From assembly GCA_024234975.1 (NCBI GenBank), contig JACKNH010000015.1, positions 1 to 64,000 of the forward strand: DNA of 64,000 nucleotides, written 5' to 3'. A program made the translations under genes and the position numbers. The notes beneath the pieces were generated by a model that made no database searches, was not told the origin of the DNA, and saw nothing but the letters and a program-made list of their open reading frames with translations. Positions 8,463 to 19,700 of the stretch are shown one piece after another (position 1 is the stretch's first letter; every line of letters starts with the position of its first letter). Source of the DNA: Gammaproteobacteria bacterium. GTDB taxonomy: Bacteria; Pseudomonadota; Gammaproteobacteria; Ga0077536.

Positions 8463-9778
8463 ACAGGCAATTTCCCGGAACTCCCGGGCATCAACGGTTC
8501 CTGCTAGGCCTCTCGCGAACGTTGCTAGACGCGCCGGCCGGCAAACTGGCTGGCGTGCTGGTTATCCGCTTTCGTCATCTGCATGAAATCCAGGTCGACT
8601 ACGGCTACCAGCAGGCGGAGCAGGCGCTGGCCAGTTTCGCCAGGCGCATCGGCGGCGTTCTGCGCGACGTGGACATCATCGAGCGGATTGGCGATTTCAC
8701 GCTGGCACTCACGCTGCCTGCGCTGTCCGGGAGTCAACAGGCCGAGCTGGCGGCAAGCCGCATACTCGAACTGGTCGAGGTGCCGGTTGAAATCGGTAAT
8801 GACAAGCTGACATTGAAGCTCGATCTGGGCGTTGCCATGTATCCCGCCGATGGTCATGCGCCGGAGTCACTGCTGCGCTGTGCGGAGGTGGCATGTGACG
8901 CCGCCGCCAATACCGTCAATGGCTACCAGCGTTACTCGGAAAGCCTTGAAGATCGCACAGACCTGCCGCGCAGCTATCTGATGGAGCGGGAAATCGCTGA
9001 CGCGTTGCGCAACGATGAATTCCGGCTCTATATGCAGCCGAAAATCGACTTGCGGACCGGTGCCCTGACCGGCGCGGAAGCACTGCTGCGCTGGGATAGA
9101 CCCGATGGCCGCCAGTTCCGCCCCGACGTCTTCATCCCGGTGGCGGAAAACAGCAACCTCATCGTACCGCTGACAATCTGGACACTGAACGCCGCATTGA
9201 GATCTTCCGACGAACTCACCGCGCGCTTCCCGGCGTTCACCGTCGCGGTGAACCTGTCGCCTAGCGCGCTCAGCCACGGCGACATCTTCGCGCACGTTGC
9301 CCAGGCCACGAGCATCTGGTGCTCCGATCAGCCCCAGCTGGTGTTGGAAATCACCGAGACGGCGTTGTTCAAGGAACCAGAGCGCGCGGCGCAGACACTG
9401 GATGCCTTGCACGCGGAAGGCATCCGGTTATCGATTGACGATTTCGGTACGGGATATTCATCGTTGTCGCAGCTCGCCGCGCTACGGGTGGGCGAACTGA
9501 AGATCGACAAATCGTTCGTCCAGGGCGTGACGCGAATCGAAAAGAACGCGCAGATCGTCCGCAGTATCATCGACCTGGCCCACAACTTCGATATGACAGT
9601 GGTCGCGGAAGGCATCGAGGATGCGCAGACGCTGGAGTTTCTGCGCGCGTTGGAATGCGACGCCGGGCAGGGCTTCTATTTTGCCCGGCCGATGCCGGTG
9701 GAGCAGTTCATCGACTGGGCCGACAGCTACCAGCCGCGGCCGCAATTTGCTTCCGTGGTCGGGCTGGTGCAGGGCTGA
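8459..9778 (+). CDS. degenerate GGDEF plus EAL domain protein (cyclic-di-GMP phosphodiesterase)
   Basis: A 439-residue cytoplasmic protein. The N-terminal GGDEF-like domain (about 1-165) has R76 I G D F80 where the GG(D/E)EF loop belongs, so cyclase activity is not expected. The EAL domain (about 175-430) keeps E207-A-L, NLSP, EITET, the D327 D328 FGTGYSSL loop, LKIDKSF and VAEGIE, so hydrolysis of c-di-GMP is predicted. No membrane segment or sensory domain is visible. It starts with a GTG overlapping the HD-GYP stop; together the two look like a paired c-di-GMP-lowering or sensing unit. It lies just upstream of the giant adhesin locus, with one gene between. Confidence 0.9.
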   Translation: MNRQFPGTPGHQRFLLGLSRTLLDAPAGKLAGVLVIRFRHLHEIQVDYGYQQAEQALASFARRIGGVLRDVDIIERIGDFTLALTLPALSGSQQAELAASRILELVEVPVEIGNDKLTLKLDLGVAMYPADGHAPESLLRCAEVACDAAANTVNGYQRYSESLEDRTDLPRSYLMEREIADALRNDEFRLYMQPKIDLRTGALTGAEALLRWDRPDGRQFRPDVFIPVAENSNLIVPLTIWTLNAALRSSDELTARFPAFTVAVNLSPSALSHGDIFAHVAQATSIWCSDQPQLVLEITETALFKEPERAAQTLDALHAEGIRLSIDDFGTGYSSLSQLAALRVGELKIDKSFVQGVTRIEKNAQIVRSIIDLAHNFDMTVVAEGIEDAQTLEFLRALECDAGQGFYFARPMPVEQFIDWADSYQPRPQFASVVGLVQG

Positions 9779-9809
9779 CGTCCGCAGCTACGCCGCGGCA
9801 ACGCTGCGC

Positions 9810-9815
9810 TATAAT
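9810..9815 (+). promoter_or_regulatory. possible -10 element for the Gdt1-family gene
   Basis: A consensus TATAAT lies 39 bases before the ATG of the cation exporter. No good -35 hexamer is seen at 16-18 bases upstream, so this rests on the -10 alone. Confidence 0.35.
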
Positions 9816-9854
9816 CGCCGGCCCTTGCCAAGGTGTTGGTGGTGTCGTTCAACT

Positions 9855-10430
9855 ATGGAATCCCTGCTCATCTCCACCGGAGTGGTCGCTCTGGCGGAAA
9901 TCGGCGACAAGACCCAACTGCTGGCATTCATACTGGCGGCCCGTTTCAAGCGGCCGTTGCCCATCATCGCCGGCATACTCGTCGCCACCTTGCTCAGTCA
10001 TGGCCTCGCCGGCGCGCTCGGCGCCTGGATAACCTCGGTCATATCGCCGACGGTGTTGCGCTGGGTGCTGGGCGCCTCGTTCCTGGCAATGGCGGCATGG
10101 ACCTTGATTCCCGACGAGATCGAAGACGATGAGGCCGCTGTCAGCCATCGTTTCGGTGTATTCGGTGCGACATTAATCACCTTCTTCCTGGCCGAAATGG
10201 GCGACAAGACCCAGCTCGCCACTGTCGCCCTGGCGGCCCATTTCGAACTGCCGGTCGCCGTCGTCGCCGGCACGACCCTGGGGATGCTGATCGCCGATGT
10301 TCCGGCCGTATACCTGGGAAACACCTTCGCGCGGCGGATACCGATGCGCCTGGTGCATGGTATCGCCGCGGCGATATTCGCCGTGTTGGGCATTCTGGCG
10401 CTGTGGCCGGATTTCAATCTCCCCTTGTAA
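9855..10430 (+). CDS. Gdt1/TMEM165 (UPF0016) family cation exporter
   Basis: A 191-residue inner-membrane protein with six predicted helices in two homologous halves. Each half carries the family signature E-x-G-D-K-T-Q: E15IGDKTQ21 and E114MGDKTQ120. Bacterial members export Mn2+ (and possibly Ca2+) and protect against manganese excess. The length matches the family. No yybP-ykoY-like manganese riboswitch is recognisable in the 76-base leader. It stands alone between the c-di-GMP genes and the adhesin locus; the spacer downstream is about 310 bases. Confidence 0.9.
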   Translation: MESLLISTGVVALAEIGDKTQLLAFILAARFKRPLPIIAGILVATLLSHGLAGALGAWITSVISPTVLRWVLGASFLAMAAWTLIPDEIEDDEAAVSHRFGVFGATLITFFLAEMGDKTQLATVALAAHFELPVAVVAGTTLGMLIADVPAVYLGNTFARRIPMRLVHGIAAAIFAVLGILALWPDFNLPL

Positions 10431-10740
10431 TCCTGACCTGAGACAGTTGTGGCGGTGCGTTGCAGTGCGTTTCCGGGCATGTCTGCCCCCGGTCAGAAAC
10501 CCGCGGCAGTTTTTTCGTTGTAGTCAAGCCTCAGTCACGAGCACAAGGGTGCAATCAAGGGCTCACCGCCCGGCTTTTCAGCCGGTGGTCAGCCCGGGAC
10601 GCATCGCTTTGTAAATATTTGCGCTGCCGCGGGGTCGTCAGCATTTACGATGTACCGCAACTCCAATACGCTAGTTTGAAATAACTACAAATTATGGGGA
10701 GCAGCCGCGCACTCGGGTGGTCGACGCGGCTGAGTCAGTC
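10431..10740 (+). other. leader region of the giant adhesin gene
   Basis: About 310 bases without a gene. It contains small hairpin potential (CCGGCT-TTTC-AGCCGG around 10570-10590; a CCGGG/CCCGG pair around 10480-10500 followed by a TTTTTT tract that may weakly terminate the upstream gene). After about 10610 it becomes more AT-rich, as expected for the promoter of the two-partner secretion locus. I could not assign convincing -35/-10 boxes. A GGGGAG lies at 10697-10702, 14 bases before an alternative GTG start at 10717. Confidence 0.4.
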
Positions 10741-13700
10741 ATGCACAGTCAACTCCGACAGTTTCAGGTTCCGCGTGTCCAACTGAAAACCATGGTGCGC
10801 TGTATCGCGGTAGCCCTGGCGGTACGCGAGGCGGGCTTCACGCAGGATGTGATGGCACAGGTAGTGCCGGATGGCCAGACGGCGACTTCGGTCTCAGCCT
10901 CCGGCGCGGTGGCAAACGTCACCACGACCACCCAGCGCGGCGCCAATGCGTTCAACTCCTTCAGCAGGTTCGATGTGCCGGTCGGCCAGACGGTCAACCT
11001 GCACCTGCCTGATACCTCGACCAACCTGATCAATATCGTGCGTGATTCGCGCACCGACATCGATGGCGTGCTGAATTCCGTCAGTCACGGTGCGATTGGT
11101 GGCAACGTCTACATTGTCAATCCGCACGGGGTGATGGTCGGTCCTTCCGGCACCGTGAACGTCGGCGCTCTCACGGTGACGACGCCGACGCAGGCCTTCG
11201 TCGATGGCGTGTTCAGCAGTCCAGGTGTGCCGGACGACGCGTCAGTCGCGCGGATACTCGACGGGAGTGCTCCGCTTGATAATGACGCCGCAGTCGTCAT
11301 CGACGGGCGCGTCAACGCGATCGATGGCGCTTCGCTGCATGCCGGCACTATTGCCATTGGCGGCGCCGTGTACGCCGGCGCGGATTTCGTCGGCAACCAG
11401 CCGGATTTCACTGACGTGGTGAATGTCGATGGTGTCACGGCTGGTGGCCGGGCCGTGCTGCGCAATGGACGGATTGAAATTGCCGCTTCCCATGCGGCGG
11501 TGGTGACCGGCACGCTCGCCAGCGAAGGCACCAATGGCGTGGCAGGCGGCACGGTGGCGATCCGCGCGGGTCAGCGCGTGGAAGTAGGCGAAGGGGCGAC
11601 GGTTTCCGTTCGTGGTCGTGGCCTCGATTCAGACGGCGGTACCGTGGATGTGTATGGTCAGCAGGCCGCGACATTGGCGCAAGGCGCGACCATCGATGCC
11701 AGTGCCGGCGACCCCGGCGATGGCGGCTTCATTGAGTTCAGCGCACGTGACACGGTGACGCTGGCAGGCGGTCAGTTCAAGGCGGGTGCGCGTGATGGAA
11801 CCGCCGGACGGGTGTTGATCGATCCCGACACATTTGTATTGAACGGCGTCGCGCCCAACGGCGACGTATTCACTGACGGCGCCGATTTCACCGTGCAAGC
11901 CGACAGCTCGATCACGATCAGCAACACGGTCATTTCCACCCGCAAGGTGGCGCCGGCCGATGCCAATCGCGGCGCGATCGCGACGGCGGGTTCCACCGGT
12001 AATTCCGGCAACATCGTGCTGGAAGCACCGAGTATCACTGTCGACAACAACTCCGCGCTCTACAGCCAGGCCAATAATGGCTTTACCGGCGGAACCGTGC
12101 GCTTGCTGGCAGACCAGCCCGACGGCGGCACCGCGGCAATCGCCGTGACCAACGCGACCGTCATGGCCCGTGACATCGAAATGCGCGCCACGACGGCCCA
12201 ATCGCATTCACTGCTGCCGGTGGCGGTCGCCATCAACAACGCGTCGGTCAATATCAATAACAGCCGGATTGAAGCCGTTGGCGGGGCCATCAATCTGACC
12301 GCTTCCTCCGAAGTCGACATTGTCACGCCGGAGATCTCACCGTTATCGACTGTGGTGGTCACCTCCATCGCGGACGTGAAAGTAACAGGCACCTCGCAGG
12401 TGAAGGCTACCGGCGATGCAAACCTGACGGCGACTTCAACCGTCACGGCCGATGCCCTGGCAGGTGAGCCCGATCCCGGCGTGTTACCGGGCGACGCCGG
12501 CGTCGCCAGCAACACGGTTATCAGCCATGCCAACGCGATCATAGGCGGCACCACGACGGTGGATGTCGGCGGCACGCTGGCATTGACGGCCTTGAATACG
12601 ACCTCTGCGCAAGCCATCGCCAACGCGGTGACCGGCGATGGTTCCGGCAGCGGTGGTACGGCGGCGGAACTGGTGCTGGATTCGCAGACCCACGCGTCGA
12701 TTGAAGGCACGGCGACGGTACTGCACACCGGCGCCATCGCGCTGACCGCCGATACTTCCAACGATCTCAACACGACGGCCATCGCTGCTGTCGGCGGCGC
12801 GGAAGAGGATGAATCGGGCACCAGCTTCACTGAACAGTTGCTGGCCAATCACCAGGACCAGGCCAGCACCACCGATGGCACCATCGGCTTTGCGGCGGCG
12901 GTTGCTGTCAGCGTTCTGAACAGCGCGACCCATGCCGGCATTACGACGACCGCACCGGTACAAAGCGATGGCGCGGTGCTGGTTTCCAGCACTGCCGTCA
13001 ACAGCGCGATGGTCACCGCGGATGGCACTGCCGCTACCGGCGGTGGCGTCGGCGCCGCGGTAGCCATCAACATCGGTGTGCTCAGCAATCAGGCCTACAT
13101 CGGCGATGACGCCAACCTGGATATCGGCGGCCTCTCGTTGAGCGCGATGGCGCCAATCAACGCGGTCAATGCATTCGATACCAGCGCCACCAGTGGCGCA
13201 GGCTCGGCCACCGTCGGCGTTGCCGGCGCGCTGGCGGTCAATGTCGTCGCCAACCAGACCAATGCGCGCATCGAAGGTGATCGCGACAACGACGGCGGTG
13301 GCGGTATCGTCGGCCTGCGTGGCGGGGATGTCATCATAGATTCGCGCAACGGCACCTTGAGTGTCGTGCGTTCCAAAGCGGCGGTGACACCGCCCAGTGA
13401 AGATGATTCAGGCGCGCTCGGTGTCGGCGCGACGGTGGCCACCAACGTGGTGGTCAACGGCACCGTGGCAGAGATCGAAGACAAGGCCACCGTCAACGCC
13501 GTCAACGATATCGCATTGCTGGCCGAAGGCAGCTACGACACGCAGACGGAAGTCGAAGGCGGCGCCGCCGGCGCCACAATTGCGGTCACGCCAGTGGCGG
13601 CGGCCACGGTGGCGGTCAACTACACCTCCGCACGCTTAGGGAACGGCGCAGCGCAGATCGCAGGCGGCGATTTCTCCGCCAACGCCATCCACAACGCATC

Positions 13701-16700
13701 AACAACGACAACGTCCGCCGGCGCGACCAGTGGCGATACCGTTGCCGTGGGCACGACGCTGGCGGTGAATGTCGCCACCGACACGGTCCTCGCAACCATC
13801 GCGCGGGATCTCAACGCGGGCGGCGCCATCGACGTCGCCGCCGATTCGACAGCGACCAGCAGCGTCAGCGCAACCGCGAGCGTCGCTGGCGGCGCCGAGG
13901 CAGACGAGAACGACAACCCGACATCAGGCGACGCCAATACCCCCGGAAAGACCGTCGATCAGCAGGTCACCGCGCAACGCAGCGACGCCACGCGCAAGGG
14001 CAGTGCGGCGGACCAGAGTGTTGCCGATGGCCTGAACAACGGCACCAGCGAAGATCCCAAGGCCGAGACCAGTGAGGGTGGCGTCAGCGTCGCCGCAGCA
14101 GTCGGCGTCAATGTCGGCGTCGCCACCACCATCGCGTCGATTGCTCCAGATGTCGATATCGTGGGCGGCGGCCAGTTCACCCTGCTGAGCAGCGCGGCCA
14201 CCGATGCCAGCGCGACGGCCGATGGCACACAGAGCAACAGCGGCGGCACCCGCGTCGGCGTCGGCGCTGCGGTTGCATTGAATGTCGGCGTATCAACCAA
14301 CCTTGCCATCATCAGCGACGATGCCAGTGTGCGCGCGGCAGGTATCGCGCTGAATGCGATCACGCCGGCCGGGCAAGCCAATGATTTCGGCGCAGAAGCC
14401 ACCAGCGGCGCAGGTGCACAGACCGTCGGCGTGGCCGGATCGCTGGCCGTCAACGTCATCGTCAACCAGTCGATCGCCACCCTCGAAGGCGACAAGGATA
14501 ACGACGGTACCGCCGCATCGGTGGACGTCGAAGGCGGTGATCTTGAACTCACCGCGACCAATACCTCCAACAGTGAGGTCAAGGCCACTTCGGATGTCTC
14601 CGCCGATGGTGCGGCGGCCGGGGTCGGCGCGTCGATTGGTCTGAATGTCGTGGTGAATAACGCGATTGCCGACGTCGAAGATAAGGCGGTGGTCGTCGAC
14701 GTGAACGACGTCAGCCTCAGCGCCACCGGCGAACACACCGCCACGACCGAAGTCGAGGGTGGCGCTGCCGGGGCCAAGGTCTCGGTGACGCCCGTGCTTG
14801 GCGTTACGCTGGCGTTCGATCAGACCCGCGCACGCATCGGTAGCAGTGCAACCGCGCTGACTGCGACAGGCGATGTGTCGCTGACGGTCACCCACAGCAA
14901 CGAAACCGAAACCAAGGCCGAAGGCAAAGCCCAGGGCGATGTCGCCGTGGGCGCCTCACTGAGCGCCACACTGGCGCTGGATACGGCCAACGCGGAAGTC
15001 GCGCGTGACATCAACGCGGACAGCCTGACGCTTGCCGCCGACTCGACCTTGAAACTCACGACCAACTCCACTGCCGGCGCCAAGGGCGCGGACGAGCAGG
15101 AGGAAGGAAATGAGGCGCCGGGCAGCAAGGTCGAGGAACAGAAGGCCGAGCAGATCGATTTCGCGAAGAGCCGCAACACAGCGGCCAGCGGTGCGGATAC
15201 CACCACGCCGCAGGCAAAGACGCCGGACACCGATACCGATCAGACCGGTAACAACAAGCAGCAGGGCAAGGAAGTGTCGGTGGCTGCGGCCATCGGCGTT
15301 GGTGTCGCACAGAACCAGGCGCTGGCGCAGATCACGACCAACCGCACCATCTCGCTGACGGGCGACCTCAGTCTGACGGCGAAGACCGATACCAATTACA
15401 CCACCGGCGCCAGTGGCGAAGCGGTGGCCGATGATGTCGGTGTCGCGGCAGCTATCGCGCTGACCGGCACGCGTAACGTCACCCGCGCCAGCATCGGCGC
15501 CGGTACCGATATCACGCAGGCCGGTGATATCGAGTTGCGCGCGGAGGCGAGCCAGAACCGCGACAGCGCATTCCTGACCAGGATGTCAGCCGAAGCGATC
15601 TCCGGCGCTGGTGGCGGCGATGTCGCCGTGGCCGGTGCACTGGCAATCGTTGCCAACGACAACCAGACCTGGGCGACCATCGACGAAGGTGTCACGCTGG
15701 GCAGCGCCATCAATCCGGTCGGCGACATCGTGATCGATGCGCAGGACACCAGCAAGATCACCGCGCAGGCGCGTGCAGGGTCGCTGGCGCAGGGCGGCGA
15801 TCAAGGCAATGCCAAAGCGGGCATCGGCGCATCGTTCGCCGTGCTGCTGTCGAACAACCAGACGCTCGCACTACTCGGCCGACAGATCGACGGCACGTAT
15901 GGCGCGACCCTGGCGTTCGCAAACTCGGTGTCGTTGAACGCGGCCAAGAACAAGGTCATTTTCAACAACCCGCTGGATCTCATCACCATCACCACCAACC
16001 CGAATGATCCACTGGATCCGACGGGATACATCGAGGCGGTGGAAGCGTTCGATTTCGAACTGCTGGATCCGGCGAGCTATCTCGGTTCCAACAACTATTA
16101 CGCCGAAGCGGTGGCAGGCGCTGTGGCCAAGGGCGCGGCCGCCGTTGCCGGCTCCTTCGCAGTGGAGTTGTTCCACAACCGTACGCAATCTGAAATCGGC
16201 GGCAGTGTTGATCTCACTACCTTCGGCAATCGCGTTGCCCAGCCCGGCGAAGAGTCGCTGGGTGTGCTGCTCAATGCGCAGGCGGATACCCAGGCCATAG
16301 GTTTCGGTGGTGCCGTCGCTGGCGCGAAGAAAGCCGGCGTCGGCCTTACGCTCGTTACGATCGGAAACTACGACGAAACGTTTGCCACGATCGCAGACCA
16401 GGCGAAGGTCCGCGCCACCGGCCTCAACAGTGGGGTGGACGTCAGCGCGAACGCCAGCCAGGACGTGGCCAATGTTGGCGTCAGCGCGGCGGCGGCACAG
16501 GAATCCGCGGCGGTCGGTGGTGTGCTCGGCATCAACCTGTCGGTCAACCGGGTCAAGGCCGACATCGGCGCCGGTGCGTTGGTGCAGGCAACCGGCAACG
16601 TCAGTCTCGATGCTGACAACGGCAGCGTGCTGGTGATGATCGCCGGCGGTGTCGGCGCGGCCAAGGAAGTCGGCGTGGGGGCGGCCATCGGCGCCAACCT

Positions 16701-19700
16701 GCTGTTCAACGAGACTGGCGCACGCATCGGCGATGGCGCCCAGGTCGACGCGATGGCGGCCACGCGATTGACCGCCGACGCCAACGAAGTACTGGTCAAT
16801 GCCGTGGTTGCTGGCGCGGGTGCCGGCAAGGCCGGTGTCGCCGGGTCGTTGGGTATCAATTCCATTTTCGCGCTGACCGAAAGTGCCATCGGCCAGAACG
16901 TGTTGTTGAATTCTGATCCGGTCTACAGCGGGGCGAACCAATTCGTGCTGATTCATGCCCAGGACGATACGGTCGGCGTCGGCGTCTCCGGCGCTGGCGC
17001 AGGCGGCGGCAAAGCCGGTGTCGGCGCCGCATTGGGCACCAACCTGTTTGCCAAACTCGTGCGCGCGTTCGTGGCCGATGACGACACCAACGATGGCCGG
17101 CATACCACCATCGACGCCCACGACATGGCGGTCGAGGCGATTGCGAGTGACATCGAGGTCGGGATCACTGCGGGCTTCGCCGGCGGCAGCAATGCCGGTG
17201 TCGGTGGCGCGGTGTCGCTGGACATCGTGCGCAACGATATCGATGCCTACATCGGCGAAGGCGCGGAGGTGGATGCCGAAGGCAACGTGTTGATCAACGC
17301 GCAGGACGATATCACCGCCTTCCTCGTCGCTGGTTCCGGCGCAGGTGGCGGTGACGTCGGCGTCGGCGGTTCGCTCGGTATCGCAACCTTGCTGGGAACG
17401 ACTTCCGCGTACGTTGCAGACAACGCGATCGTCAGCGCGCGCGGCAATGGCAATGCGGCGAACGTCTACAGCGGCGACACGGTCATCTCGCCGCTGCCGG
17501 ATGACAGCGACACGCCGCCGGGCGCGCTGCTTGCACGACCGCAGATGGCGCTGAAGGGCCTTAGCGTCACCGCGTATAACCGTGAGAACCTGATCAGCGC
17601 GGTGGTTGGTGGGGCAGGCGGTGGCAAGGTCGGCGTGGCAGCGACGGTTGGCGGCAACGTCATCGCGACCAACACCGAAGCCTGGATCGGCAGCGCTGCA
17701 CGGATCAACCAGAACAATGCCGGCGCGAGCGCCGAGCAACAGGTGCACGTCGCGGCGGTGGACGAAGCCTTGCTGCTGGATGTCGCCGGTGCAGGCGCCG
17801 GTGGCGGCCAGGTCGGCGTCGGCGCCGCGGGCAGCTTCGACATCATCGCCCGCACCACTCACGCATGGATCGGCGAAGGCGCCTTGATCAATGCGCGTGA
17901 TGCCTTCTCTTTGGATGCCGCGTCCGGTGTCATCAGTTTCACCACGACGGCCGGTTTTGCCGGCGGTGGTCAGGTCGGTGTGGGTGGCGCGGTCGCGGGG
18001 ATTGCCGTCGCTGATACCACCGAAGCCTATATCGAAGACGCAGCGACCAATAATGCCGGCGCCACGGTCAATGTCACCGCCGGCGATCTGGATCTGAAAG
18101 CGACCAGCATCGCCACTTCGTGGTTATTGAGCGGCGCGGGCGCCGGCGGTGGCCAGGCCGGTGTGGGTATTTCCATGGCGGTCGGCGTCAACACCAGCAT
18201 CACGCGCGCCCAGATCGGTGACCACGCCAACACCAACGCCAGCGGTGCAACCAATGTCCGCGCCAATTCTATCGAGAACGTAAATTCCGCCGTCATCGGT
18301 GGCGCCGGCGGTGGTGCTGCAGGGGTCGGCGGCTCGGTGGGGCTGAACATCGTCGCCTCGACGACGGAAGCCAGCATCGGCGACTTTGCCCGCGTGAACC
18401 AGGATTTCGCCGGTGATGATGTCACGGTTGAAGCGATAGACAAAGTCATCACTGTCGGTATCGGCGGTGCGGGCGCGGGCGGTGGCGCCGCGGGAGTGGG
18501 CGGCACAGCAGTCGTTACCGCGGCATTCAATACGACATCGAGTTACATCGGTACCGGCGCTGTCGTCAGCGCGGACAACGATGTCACGGTCTCGTCATCT
18601 TCTGACAAGTACGTGAACTCGGTGACCATTGCCGGCGCCGGTGGCGGTACCGCAGGCGTGGCCGGCGCGGTTTCGATCATTTCCGTCGGCTCATTGCTGG
18701 ATGGCGAAGCGAAAAGCGGCCTCGGCGACGGCGCCACCATCGATTACGCCGATGGCCAGACCACCAAGAGCCCGGTAAGCGATCAGCTCGGTACAACGGA
18801 CGAAGCACTGGAAGTCACCCACACGCTGGACAACCTGGTTGGCAAGCTGGCCATTGGTCCGTTCCTGCAGTCGAGTACCGCGGTACCGTTGCGTAATACG
18901 CAGGCGTTCATCGCTGACGGCGCCGATGTGCGCGCCGGCCACGACATCAACGTCACTGCGCATGATGCGACCCTGGCTTTGCTGGCTACCGGTGGTGGCG
19001 CCGGCGGTGGCGCTGCGGGTGTGATGGGTGCGGCCGGCGTGGTGTTGATTCATGACTCCGCTGAAGCGTTCATCGGTGACGGTGCGCAGGTCGATGCCGA
19101 CCATCTCGTGAACGTCAGTGCGAACACGCGCGACAGTGTTGCGAATATCGGAATCACCGGCGCCGGTGCCGGCGCAGCGGAAGTTTCCGGCGCGTTGTCG
19201 ATCAATGTCATTTCCTCCGACACTGCGGCCCATATCAACGCCGCCGACGTCAATCAGCGGGCTTCGGCCAGCACCACGCAGGCCGTGAATGTCTCCGCCG
19301 AGAGCGACAGCCGTATGGGTGCGGTGGCGGGCAGTGGTGGCGGTGCGGGTGCAGCGGCCGTTGGCGGCGTCCTGGATGCGAACACGTTGACCAAGCGTAC
19401 CAAGGCATATATCGCCGACGGTGCGGATGTCGCCGCCGACACCGACATCAACGTCAAAGCAAACTCCGAACAGATCATCATCGGCGCCGCGGCCCGCATC
19501 GGTGGCGCTGGCGCCGCCGCGGTAGGTGGTGCGGCAGCGGCCAACGTCATCGCCAATTTCACCGAGGCATTCATCGGCAAGGCGAAGGACGACACCACGC
19601 CGGCGACCGGTGCGATGGTGGATTCCGACGGCAATGTCAGCCTGGAAGCTGTCGACGACACCTTGCTGATCAGCGTGACCGGTATCGGCAACGGCGCCGG

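Noticed and set aside
10500..10740. c-di-GMP (GEMM) riboswitch in the adhesin leader, suggested by a GGGACGCA-like string
   Set aside because: The rest of the conserved core and the tetraloop-receptor elements were not found; only a short chance match remains.
15871..17862. A 663-codon minus-strand open frame inside the adhesin gene, and other long antisense frames (for example near 18691-20385 and 22564-24096)
   Set aside because: They run opposite to a gene with clear domain structure, have no recognisable domains, start signals or codon logic, and arise from the high GC content at third positions.
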